Assembly (NCBI GenBank): GCA_017613815.1
Contig: JAGADB010000148.1
Span: 1 to 8,277 of the forward strand
Source of the DNA: Clostridia bacterium
GTDB taxonomy: Bacteria; Bacillota; Clostridia; Oscillospirales; CAG-382
Length of the DNA: 8,277 nt
Direction: 5' to 3'
Part shown: positions 1 to 6,110 of the stretch, piece by piece
Numbering within the stretch: position 1 is the first letter of the stretch
How the letters are laid out: the number at the start of each line of letters is the position of its first letter
Position numbers and translations under genes: made by a program
The notes under the pieces: generated by a model
The model's input: only the letters and a program-made list of their open reading frames with translations
Told to the model about the DNA's origin: nothing
Databases searched by the model: none

Positions 1-158
1 GCTTTTTTGATGTTTTTAATCATCCTGTCAAAGTCCTTGTACGAGCCGTGCGAAAAGTTCAGCCTTGCGACGTTCATGCCCTTTTTAATCATCTCTTCCA
101 GCACTTTTTCGTCGGAAGAAGCGGGTCCTATGGTACAGATAATTTTGGTTTTTCTCAT
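1..158 (-). CDS. pyk: Pyruvate kinase, N-terminal fragment (gene continues beyond the left edge)
   Basis: Pyruvate kinase makes pyruvate and ATP from phosphoenolpyruvate and ADP, the last step of glycolysis in the cytoplasm. Only the first 52 codons are inside the window. They begin MRKTKIICTIGPASSD and continue with MNVARLNFSHG at about residues 28-38, the strongly conserved opening of the family: the TK(I)xxTxGPAS strand, then the substrate-site Arg32 and Asn34 and the FSHG turn. The ATG at 158-156 is preceded on the minus strand by AGAAGG (166-171) with 7 nt spacing, which supports this start. The gene starts 13 nt after the proC stop, and its ribosome site abuts the proC stop codon, so it is probably cotranscribed with proBAC. 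No promoter or terminator is visible between them. The identification is firm although the catalytic barrel, metal ligands and C-terminal domain lie outside the window. Confidence 0.93.
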   Translation of the reverse strand, partial: MRKTKIICTIGPASSDEKVLEEMIKKGMNVARLNFSHGSYKDFDRMIKNIKK

Positions 159-171
159 AATCGCACCTTCT

Positions 172-927
172 TTATTTCAATTTTGAAGTCTTGTTGTATG
201 CCGCGATAACGGCGTTTGCAACGTCGCTCCTGAACGCGCCTTTTTCGAGCGTCAGAACGCCTTCAATAGTCGTTCCGCCGGGCGAGCATACCGCGTCTTT
301 GAGCGCGCCTAAATGTTTGTCGCTGCAAATGGAAAGCTTTGAAGCTCCGAGCACCGTCTGCTTTGCGTATTTTTCCGCCTTGTCGCGGGGAAGTCCGCAG
401 CTTACCGCGCCGTCCGCGAGCGCCTCTATAAACATATACACGAACGCAGGACCGCAGCCCGAAAGCGCCGCCGCCGCGTCTATGAGCTTTTCGTCAATGT
501 AATCGAGTTTTCCGCATTCGCTCATAAGGGACGTGAATTCGTCCGACGCGCTTCCCGTGTAGAGAATCATACCCTCTCCGACCGACGCGGGGGTGTTAGG
601 CATTATGCGGATGACGTTTTCGAAATTCAGCCAAGATTTAAGGGACTTGGTATCGATTCCCGCCGCCATGGAAACGACGACGTTTTCACTTGACAAGCAG
701 TTTTTGATTTCGGAGCATACGCCTTCAATGACATTCGGCTTTACGCCGAGAAAAACGTATCTGCTGTTTTTTACGAGTTCCCCGACTTCGAGAAAATCCG
801 CGCCCGTTGCAAGAGCTGCTTCTTTATTCCTGTCGTAAACGCATATTTTGTCAGCTTTTTTCGATACGCCGCGCAGAAGCGCGCTTCCCATATTGCCTGC
901 GCCTATAAAACCGGCTTTGTATTTCAT
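172..927 (-). CDS. proC: Pyrroline-5-carboxylate reductase
   Basis: ProC reduces 1-pyrroline-5-carboxylate to L-proline with NAD(P)H, the last step of proline synthesis in the cytoplasm. The 251-residue product starts with a Rossmann dinucleotide site, GFIGAGNMGSAL (6-17). It continues with the family blocks FLGVKP, RIMPNTPASVGEG, LSGCGPAF and, near the C-terminus, the signature region VCSPGGTTIEGV. Length is slightly under the usual 260-275 but all core blocks are present. The ATG at 927-925 has GGGAG about 7 nt upstream on the minus strand. It follows proA by 20 nt and precedes pyk by 13 nt, so it is the third gene of a proBAC operon. The enzyme's substrate forms spontaneously from the ProA product, so this operon carries the whole route from glutamate. 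Confidence 0.97.
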   Translation of the reverse strand: MKYKAGFIGAGNMGSALLRGVSKKADKICVYDRNKEAALATGADFLEVGELVKNSRYVFLGVKPNVIEGVCSEIKNCLSSENVVVSMAAGIDTKSLKSWLNFENVIRIMPNTPASVGEGMILYTGSASDEFTSLMSECGKLDYIDEKLIDAAAALSGCGPAFVYMFIEALADGAVSCGLPRDKAEKYAKQTVLGASKLSICSDKHLGALKDAVCSPGGTTIEGVLTLEKGAFRSDVANAVIAAYNKTSKLK

Positions 928-947
928 AATAATTCTCCCGTCTTTAT

Positions 948-2180
948 TTATCTTACGTTTCCGTTTCCGTAAACGATATATTTGTATGTTGTGAGTTCTT
1001 TGAGCCCCATGGGGCCTCTTGCGTGAAGCTTCTGAGTAGATATTCCCATCTCGCAGCCGAGTCCGAACTCTCCGCCGTCGGTAAACCGAGTCGACGCGTT
1101 GACGTAAACCGCCGCGCTGTCGGTGTGCTTTACGAAATAGTCGGCGGTCTTTTTGTTTTCGGTTACAATCGCCTCGCTGTGCCCTGTCGAGTGAAGAAGA
1201 ATATGCGAAACGGCCTCTTCCACGCCCGACACTTCCTTTACAGCAAGTATGTAGTCGAGAAATTCCGTGTCGAAATCGGTGTCAGACGCGGGTTTTGCGT
1301 TGGACAGGTATTTAATCGCATTTTCGTCTGCGCGGAGTTCCACGTTTGGAATTATCTTTTCAAGCTTCGGCAGAAATTCCGAGGAAACGTCTTTGTGAAC
1401 GAGGCATACCTCCGCCGCGTTGCATACCGACGGCCTGCTCGTCTTTGCGTTCTTTACGATTTTCAGAGCCATTTCCACGTCGGCGTCTGCGTCGACGTAA
1501 ATATGGCATATTCCCGTGCCCGTCTCTATGCAGGGAACGGTGGCGTTCTCGACGCACGCCTTAATTAAACCCGCGCCGCCGCGCGGAATGAGAAGGTCGA
1601 TGTATCCGTTGCCGTGCATGAGCTCGTTTGCGCTCTCCCTTGAAATATCCTCTACGAGCATAATCAGGTTTTCGGGAAAACCGCAGGAAGAAAGTCCCTC
1701 TTTCATCGCCGAAACGATTGCAAGCGCACTGCCGTGCGCTTCTTTTCCGCACCGCAGAACGCAGGCGTTCCCGCTTTTTATAGAAAGCGCGGCGGCGTCG
1801 GACGTAACGTTGGGACGGCTCTCGTATATAATCGCGATAACCCCGAGGGGCACGCATACCTTTTCGATAACCATGCCGCCGCTGCCCGCGGTGCGCGAAA
1901 TCACTTCGCCGACGGGGTCGGGAAGTAAGGCAACGTTTCGTATACCTTCCGCCATGCCGTAGATGCGGCTTTCGTCAAGCTTCAGCCTGTCAAGCATAAC
2001 GTCGCTTATTTTACCGCGCGCGTTTTCCATATCCTTTTCGTTTGCAAGCAGAATTGCGTCTTTATTTTCTTCAATGGAAGACGCCATGGCAAAAAGCGCT
2101 TGGTTTTTTCTTTCGGCGCTTGCGCTGCAGATAAAGTCCTTGCATTCCTTTGCGCACGCCATAATTTCCTTCGTCGTCAT
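948..2180 (-). CDS. proA: Glutamate-5-semialdehyde dehydrogenase (gamma-glutamyl phosphate reductase)
   Basis: ProA reduces gamma-glutamyl phosphate to glutamate-5-semialdehyde with NADPH, the second step of proline synthesis. The 410-residue protein is of normal family length (about 415). Visible blocks are the nucleotide-binding region with ESRPNVT (120-126), PRGGAGLI (199-206), the catalytic cysteine Cys253 in TSRPSVCNAAE, and the C-terminal STRFTDGGEFGLGCEMGIST and HARGPMGL blocks. The chosen start is the ATG at 2180-2178, which gives MTTKEIMACAKEC. It overlaps the proB stop as ATGA and has GGGAG about 7 nt upstream. The frame stays open to 2621, but that extension is Arg/His-rich nonsense lying over proB and is not coding. 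The 4-nt overlap suggests translational coupling with ProB; ProB and ProA act together because the acyl phosphate between them is unstable. Confidence 0.97.
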   Translation of the reverse strand: MTTKEIMACAKECKDFICSASAERKNQALFAMASSIEENKDAILLANEKDMENARGKISDVMLDRLKLDESRIYGMAEGIRNVALLPDPVGEVISRTAGSGGMVIEKVCVPLGVIAIIYESRPNVTSDAAALSIKSGNACVLRCGKEAHGSALAIVSAMKEGLSSCGFPENLIMLVEDISRESANELMHGNGYIDLLIPRGGAGLIKACVENATVPCIETGTGICHIYVDADADVEMALKIVKNAKTSRPSVCNAAEVCLVHKDVSSEFLPKLEKIIPNVELRADENAIKYLSNAKPASDTDFDTEFLDYILAVKEVSGVEEAVSHILLHSTGHSEAIVTENKKTADYFVKHTDSAAVYVNASTRFTDGGEFGLGCEMGISTQKLHARGPMGLKELTTYKYIVYGNGNVR

Positions 2181-2947
2181 TTTTTTACTCCCACAAACCG
2201 CGTGCCTACACTCTTGCCCTCGATAACGTCGTAGAGAAGCTCGGGCGTTTTGCCGTTTGCGATAATCATATCGCAGCCGACGGCGTTTACCGTTTTTGCG
2301 GCGTTGATTTTGGTAACCATGCCGCCGGTGCCCACGTTTGAGCCGGAGCCTCCGGCAAGAGCCTCTATTTCGGGCGTGATTTCCTTTATTTCCTTTATGA
2401 GCTTTGCCTTTTTGTTCTTTGACGGGTCGGCGGTGTAAAGTCCGTCGATGTCGGAAAGAAGTATAAGTATGTCGGCGTTGACGGTCTTCGCAACGGCGGC
2501 GGCAAGCGTGTCGTTGTCGCCTATGAGAAGCTCGCTCGTCGCAACGGTGTCGTTTTCGTTGATAATCGGCAGCACGCCGAGCTCGAATAACTTGTTGATG
2601 GTGTTGGTGTAGTTTTTGCACCTCTCCTTATTGTTTACGTCGTCAGCCGTGAGGAGAATCTGCGCTACCGTGTGGTTGTGCTCCGAAAAAAGCTTGTCGT
2701 AGGTATACATAAGTTCGCACTGACCGACGGAAGCCACCGCCTGCTTGAGCGAGAGCAGTTTCGGCCTTTTTTTCAGGGAAAGTTTTCCCATACCCATGCC
2801 GACCGCGCCCGACGAGACGAGAATAACCTCGTTTCCCGCGTTCTTTATGTCGCTTAATACTTTGCAGAGATTTTCCATGTGCCTTATATTCATATTTCCC
2901 GTCGGATACGCTATCGTCGACGTTCCGACCTTTACCACGATTCTCAT
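2177..2947 (-). CDS. proB: Glutamate 5-kinase, short form without PUA domain
   Basis: ProB phosphorylates L-glutamate on the gamma-carboxylate with ATP, the committed step of proline synthesis. The 256-residue protein is an amino-acid kinase fold. It shows VKVGTST with Lys6, the SSGAVGMG glycine loop (45-52), INENDTV (129-135), the GDNDTLAA glutamate-site segment (143-150), LLSDIDGLYTADP (163-175) and GTGGMVTK (206-213). It ends where the kinase domain ends. The PUA domain that extends the E. coli enzyme to 367 residues is absent, as in some other Firmicutes. The ATG at 2947-2945 has a strong GGAGGA site 5 nt upstream. It is the first gene of the operon, directly downstream of a consensus promoter. 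The short leader leaves no room for a T-box or riboswitch, so control is more likely by enzyme feedback or a promoter-binding regulator (inference). Confidence 0.97.
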   Translation of the reverse strand: MRIVVKVGTSTIAYPTGNMNIRHMENLCKVLSDIKNAGNEVILVSSGAVGMGMGKLSLKKRPKLLSLKQAVASVGQCELMYTYDKLFSEHNHTVAQILLTADDVNNKERCKNYTNTINKLFELGVLPIINENDTVATSELLIGDNDTLAAAVAKTVNADILILLSDIDGLYTADPSKNKKAKLIKEIKEITPEIEALAGGSGSNVGTGGMVTKINAAKTVNAVGCDMIIANGKTPELLYDVIEGKSVGTRFVGVKK

Positions 2948-2952
2948 TTTTT

Positions 2953-2958
2953 TCCTCC
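2953..2958 (-). promoter_or_regulatory. Ribosome binding site of proB
   Basis: Read on the minus strand this is GGAGGA, 5 nt before the proB ATG at 2947. It is a near-perfect anti-16S match and fixes the start of the first gene of the operon. Confidence 0.85.
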
Positions 2959-2979
2959 GAAACGTATATTATTAATATT

Positions 2980-3008
2980 ATTATATATTTATACCGCGCA
3001 AAAATCAA
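2980..3008 (-). promoter_or_regulatory. Sigma-A promoter of the proBAC(-pyk) operon
   Basis: On the minus strand there is a -35 box TTGATT (3008-3003), a spacer of exactly 17 bp (3002-2986), and a perfect -10 box TATAAT (2985-2980). Transcription should start near 2973, giving a leader of about 25 nt before the proB ATG. The surrounding DNA is very AT-rich. No other promoter is seen inside the operon, so this one probably serves proB, proA, proC and perhaps pyk. Confidence 0.85.
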
Positions 3009-3054
3009 GTTTTTTTGCACTTGCGGGAAAAATAAAAGTTTTTTAAGCGTAAAA

Positions 3055-3079
3055 AGCGGAATTCTTTTAAGAAACGCGG
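3055..3079 (+). repeat. Short inverted repeat in the divergent intergenic region, related to the right-end repeats
   Basis: This segment lies between the two divergent promoters. It contains the arms TTCTT (3062-3066) and AAGAA (3069-3073) inside an outer GCG/CGC pair (3056-3058, 3075-3077). Its first 13 nt, AGCGGAATTCTTT (3055-3067), recur exactly at 8108-8120 in the right-end repeat cluster. It also resembles the hairpin at 8232-8256, which likewise has GCG, TTCTT, AAGAAAC and CGG in order. It may be a decayed copy of the same dispersed element, or a coincidence in AT-rich sequence. Nothing else is recognisable in the 120 nt between the two promoters. Confidence 0.35.
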
Positions 3080-3128
3080 GCGCAAAATCACGGCAAAACA
3101 GGGACTTTGCGGAAAAAACAAAAAAGTA

Positions 3129-3157
3129 TTGAAAAATAAGCCGTAAACGGTTATAAT
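3129..3157 (+). promoter_or_regulatory. Sigma-A promoter of the DUF853 ATPase gene
   Basis: The -35 box TTGAAA (3129-3134), a 17-bp spacer (3135-3151) and a perfect -10 box TATAAT (3152-3157) predict a start near 3164. The leader to the ATG at 3213 would be about 49 nt. The spacer contains the small inverted repeat CCGTAAACGG (3141-3150), a position where a regulator could bind, although the arms are only 4 bp each. It points away from the proB promoter, with 120 bp between the two -35 boxes. Confidence 0.85.
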
Positions 3158-3212
3158 ATAATCAAGAAAGTATGTTCATTTATAAAACGGCAAGGAAAGG
3201 CGGAAAAGAATA

Positions 3213-4712
3213 ATGTACGTTAAAGAAGAAGGCAAAATATGGCTCGCAACGGGAGAAAACCGCGTTTATCTCGAGCCCTCCATGGCAAACCGCCACGGAC
3301 TTATCGCGGGAGCGACGGGAACCGGTAAGACGGTAACCTTGAAAGTAATCGCGGAATCGTTTTCCGACCTCGGCGTGCCGGTATTTCTTGCAGACGTAAA
3401 GGGCGACCTTACGGGCCTGTGCATGCCGGGCGCAGAAAATAAACATATCCGCCGCTCGATAGACAATATGGGCATTCCCGAACCGTTCCTCTATACTTCG
3501 TATCCCGTAAGATTTTTCGACGTTTACGCGCAGAACGGACACCCCGTACGCACGACGATTTCCGATATGGGACCCGACCTTTTGAGCAGACTTATGGGTT
3601 TGAACGAAACCCAGAGCGGAGTAATGAGAATAATATTCAGAATTGCCGACGACAGCGGACTTCTGCTGCTCGACCTTAAGGATCTGCGCGCGATGGTCCA
3701 GTACGTCGGAGATAATGCAAACGAATATAAACTTACATACGGAAACGTAACGGCGCAGACCGTCGGCACGATTCAGAGAGCGCTCCTTTCGCTCGAAGAC
3801 GAGGGCGGCGACGTGTTCTTCGGAGAACCGGCGCTCGAGCTTTCCGACTGGTTCGACTGGGACGAAAACGGACGCGGAGTTATGAACGTGCTCGAATGCC
3901 AGCAGCTTTTCCAGCGCCCGCTGCTTTACAGCACCTTCCTTCTCTGGATGCTCAGCGAGCTTTACGAAATGCTTCCCGAAGCGGGAGACCTCGATAAGCC
4001 GAAAATAGCGTTCTTCTTCGACGAAGCGCACCTTCTCTTCAACGACGCACCGAAAGCGCTTCTTGAAAAGGTGGAACAGATAGTCCGCCTGATACGCTCT
4101 AAGGGCGTTTCCGTTTGGTTTATCTCGCAAAACCCGTCGGATATCCCCGAAAGCGTTCTGGGACAGATAGGAAACCGCGTTCAGCACGCGCTCAGAGCAT
4201 ATACCCCGAACGAACAGAAGGCGCTCAGATACGCCGCAAGGTCGTTCAGAGCAAACCCGAACTTCGATACCGAAAGAGTTCTGCAGGAGCTCGCCGTCGG
4301 CGAAGCGCTCGTGTCGGTGCTCGATGAAAAGGGCGTGCCGTCAATGGTTGAGAGGGCGGGAATACTGCCTCCGAGAAGCTCCATGAACGCCGCCGAAAAC
4401 GAAGAAGTGAGAAAGACGGTCTTTGCAAGTCCGCTTTATAATAAATATCTCAATACATACGACAGGGAGAGCGCCTACGAAAAACTGACCGCCGAAAAGG
4501 AAAAGGCGGCAAAAGAGGCGGAAAAGGAAAAAGAAAAGCTCGAAAAGGAAAAGAAGAAGGAAGAAAAATATAAATCCTCCTCCAAAAAGAAGACGACGAC
4601 AAGCCGCCGCACTTCGACGGTGCAGAAGACGATAAACACCACCTTCGGCTCGATAGGCAGAGAAGTGGGACGCCAGCTCGTAAGGGGAATTTTCGGCAAC
4701 CTCAAGTGGTAA
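3213..4712 (+). CDS. DUF853 / HerA-like P-loop ATPase (YjgR family)
   Basis: The 499-residue protein belongs to the DUF853 (YjgR) branch of the HerA/FtsK-type ATPases. These are predicted DNA- or polymer-translocating hexamers whose cellular role is not settled. The Walker A motif GATGTGKT is at residues 33-40 and Walker B IAFFFDE at 265-271, with Asp270 and Glu271. A conserved FISQNPSDIP block (303-312) is followed by GNRVQHALRAYTPNEQKAL (320-338), which carries arginines of the kind that act in trans in this superfamily. Residues 422-465 are Lys/Glu-rich, probably a coiled coil with a basic Ser/Lys/Thr tail. The protein ends in the family's typical GREVGRQLVRGIFGNL segment (482-497). Length matches E. 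coli YjgR (about 500). The start is supported by a purine-rich GGAAAAG stretch about 7 nt upstream and by the consensus promoter. It is transcribed alone, divergent from the proline operon and separate from the glycosyltransferases. Confidence 0.92.
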   Translation: MYVKEEGKIWLATGENRVYLEPSMANRHGLIAGATGTGKTVTLKVIAESFSDLGVPVFLADVKGDLTGLCMPGAENKHIRRSIDNMGIPEPFLYTSYPVRFFDVYAQNGHPVRTTISDMGPDLLSRLMGLNETQSGVMRIIFRIADDSGLLLLDLKDLRAMVQYVGDNANEYKLTYGNVTAQTVGTIQRALLSLEDEGGDVFFGEPALELSDWFDWDENGRGVMNVLECQQLFQRPLLYSTFLLWMLSELYEMLPEAGDLDKPKIAFFFDEAHLLFNDAPKALLEKVEQIVRLIRSKGVSVWFISQNPSDIPESVLGQIGNRVQHALRAYTPNEQKALRYAARSFRANPNFDTERVLQELAVGEALVSVLDEKGVPSMVERAGILPPRSSMNAAENEEVRKTVFASPLYNKYLNTYDRESAYEKLTAEKEKAAKEAEKEKEKLEKEKKKEEKYKSSSKKKTTTSRRTSTVQKTINTTFGSIGREVGRQLVRGIFGNLKW

Positions 4713-4729
4713 ACAGGAAAACGGTTTGA

Positions 4730-4758
4730 TTGACAAAACAGCGTAAAAGTGATAAAAT
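4730..4758 (+). promoter_or_regulatory. Strong extended -10 promoter of the glycosyltransferase operon
   Basis: A perfect -35 box TTGACA (4730-4735), a 17-bp spacer and a -10 box TAAAAT (4753-4758) preceded by TGA (4750-4752) form an extended -10 element. This is the best promoter in the window. It begins 17 nt after the DUF853 stop codon, with no terminator in between. The predicted start is near 4765, leaving an unusually long leader before the TTG start at 4900. Confidence 0.85.
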
Positions 4759-4764
4759 AATTTC

Positions 4765-4899
4765 GCGGCGTATTATGAAAAAATGAGATTACATATTTGG
4801 AAAAATACGGCGCAAATGCCTGCCGATATGCCGGTGAAACGGTTTGAAAAACAAACGGCGAAAACTGAGCCGCAGCGGATATATAAGGAGAGGTAATAA
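4765..4899 (+). other. Long untranslated leader with an open 37-codon reading frame
   Basis: About 135 nt separate the predicted transcription start from the TTG of the first glycosyltransferase gene. Three weak successive hairpins can be drawn: CGGC/GCCG (4808-4811 with 4822-4825), GTTTG/CAAAC around AAAAA (4842-4846 with 4852-4856), and CGGC/GCCG (4856-4859 with 4869-4872). None is long, and I recognise no riboswitch class. A frame opens at ATG 4783, runs 37 codons (MRLHIWKNTAQMPADMP at its start) and stops at TAA 4894-4896. A second in-frame TAA follows and then the TTG. It lacks a convincing ribosome site, so I do not call it a gene; a leader-peptide role is possible but unproven. Confidence 0.45.
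4885..4893 (+). promoter_or_regulatory. Ribosome binding site deciding the TTG start
   Basis: AAGGAGAGG ends 6 nt before the TTG at 4900-4902, and its AAGGAG core is 9 nt from it. No ATG or GTG in frame lies nearby downstream that would keep the N-terminal beta strand of the enzyme. Stop codons TAATAA just upstream exclude any longer form. Confidence 0.8.
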
Positions 4900-6054
4900 T
4901 TGAAAAAAATCAAAGTGCTGTTTCCGTTCGTCGAAGCGGGATTCGGGCATATTATGCCCATGAAGTCGATAGAGCAGACCTTCCGCAGAAAATACGGAGA
5001 CAGAGTTGAGGTTGTTTCATCAAAATTTTATACCGAAACGGGAAACAAGCATCTGAAAAAATACGAACAGATGATTTCAAGACAGGTGAGAATTTACGAT
5101 AAATTCACCGCGATAGGACACGTCGCATCCGTCTCAACCGAAATTTTCGGCGCCGAGCTTTCTTCCTTCACCGCAATAAGAATGTTCGCGCCTTTCGCGT
5201 ATAAAGCGGCTATGAAGCATATGGAGGAAATATCCCCCGACGTCGTGTTCAGCACGCATTGGGTAACTAATTATTACGCCGAGCATATGAAAACGAAGCC
5301 GCTCACCGTAATGTACTGCCCCGACGCGCAGTTAAACGAGCTTTTTGAATACCACAGCGACCTCAATATGATAAGCATGCCCTACGGCTACCTGAAGGCG
5401 CTGAGAAAAAAGCAGTACAACAAGCAGAATATGAAAATGGTTCCGTTTCTCATAAGAAACGAGGCGTTTGACTACTGCAAAGATAAAAAAGAACTGAGAA
5501 GGGAACTCGGAATCCCCGAGGACAACTTCACGGTAGTGCTCGCCGAGGGCGGCTACGGAATAGGAAAGATAGCAAAGCTCAGCGAAGCGCTTATAAAAGA
5601 GCACCTGCCGCTTACCGTAATTCCGATGTGCGGAAAGAACGATAAACTGTATAATCACTTTATGTCTTTAAAACCGTCGGAAGAGGTAACCTTCAGACCG
5701 TATAGGTTTACCGAGCAGATTCTTAAGCTCGAGGCGGCGGCGGACCTGTTCTGCGGAAAGAGCGGAAACATACTTGCCGAAGCCACGTTTTTCGGAAATC
5801 CGTCGGTTGTAACAAACTGCGCGACTATAATCGAAAAGAAGATAGCCGACCACTATATAAATACCGTCGGAAGCGCCTTAAAGGAACTGTCGGTCAAAAA
5901 AGCGGTAAAGATGATAGAGGAATTCGCAAAGAACCCCGCGCTTTTGGAGCCGTATAAGAAGGAAGCGCAAGCATATCACGAAAACTTCGGCTCCGAAAAG
6001 GCCGCCGACGTTTTGTGGGAGAAAATAACGGAAGTTTATCCCGAACTTCTTTGA
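4900..6054 (+). CDS. GT-B glycosyltransferase, MGDG synthase / GT28-like (diacylglycerol glycosyltransferase type)
   Basis: The 384-residue protein resembles the family that includes plant MGDG synthase, Bacillus UgtP/YpfP and MurG. These enzymes move a sugar from a UDP-sugar to a lipid at the inner face of the membrane. The N-terminal domain begins KIKVLFPFVEAGFGHIMP with the glycine loop GFGH (14-17) and has PDVVFSTHW (113-121), the MGDG-synthase block usually ending THP. The C-terminal domain shows VLAEGGYGIGKI (213-224), CGKND (244-248) and the donor-sugar block FCGKSGNILAEATFFGNPSVV (284-304) with Glu294. In this last block KSGN stands where relatives usually have KPGG. No membrane segment is seen, as expected for a peripheral membrane enzyme. 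The start is TTG with a strong ribosome site. It is the first gene of an operon with the GT2 gene 56 nt downstream. The exact sugar and lipid acceptor cannot be inferred; a diacylglycerol glucosyl- or galactosyltransferase is the best guess. Confidence 0.85.
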   Translation: MKKIKVLFPFVEAGFGHIMPMKSIEQTFRRKYGDRVEVVSSKFYTETGNKHLKKYEQMISRQVRIYDKFTAIGHVASVSTEIFGAELSSFTAIRMFAPFAYKAAMKHMEEISPDVVFSTHWVTNYYAEHMKTKPLTVMYCPDAQLNELFEYHSDLNMISMPYGYLKALRKKQYNKQNMKMVPFLIRNEAFDYCKDKKELRRELGIPEDNFTVVLAEGGYGIGKIAKLSEALIKEHLPLTVIPMCGKNDKLYNHFMSLKPSEEVTFRPYRFTEQILKLEAAADLFCGKSGNILAEATFFGNPSVVTNCATIIEKKIADHYINTVGSALKELSVKKAVKMIEEFAKNPALLEPYKKEAQAYHENFGSEKAADVLWEKITEVYPELL

Positions 6055-6110
6055 CATATCGGTCTTAAAACCCGAAAAACACAAAAAAGTGCCGAAAAGG
6101 AATAGATATA

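Noticed and set aside
1023..1568. Plus-strand open frame within proA
   Set aside because: It is a shadow of proA: no recognisable domain, no ribosome site, and proA is complete and canonical in the other direction.
2181..2621. Upstream extension of the proA reading frame, which would make a protein of 557 residues
   Set aside because: The extra residues are Arg/His/Gln-rich and match nothing, and they lie out of frame over proB. The ATGA overlap and ribosome site support the start at 2180.
2948..2973. T-box or other proline-responsive leader ahead of proB
   Set aside because: The predicted leader is only about 25 nt, too short for any such element.
3180..4187. Long antisense open frame (335 codons) opposite the DUF853 gene
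   Set aside because: The opposite strand encodes a clear ATPase with Walker motifs. The antisense frame has no family resemblance and no ribosome site, and is a by-product of codon bias.
4713..4729. Terminator after the DUF853 gene
   Set aside because: There is no stem-loop or T-run in the 17 nt before the next -35 box; the transcript may run on into the glycosyltransferase operon.
4765..4899. Known riboswitch (TPP, c-di-GMP-I or similar) ahead of the glycosyltransferase operon
   Set aside because: I could not find the conserved core bases of those classes; only short, weak stems are present.
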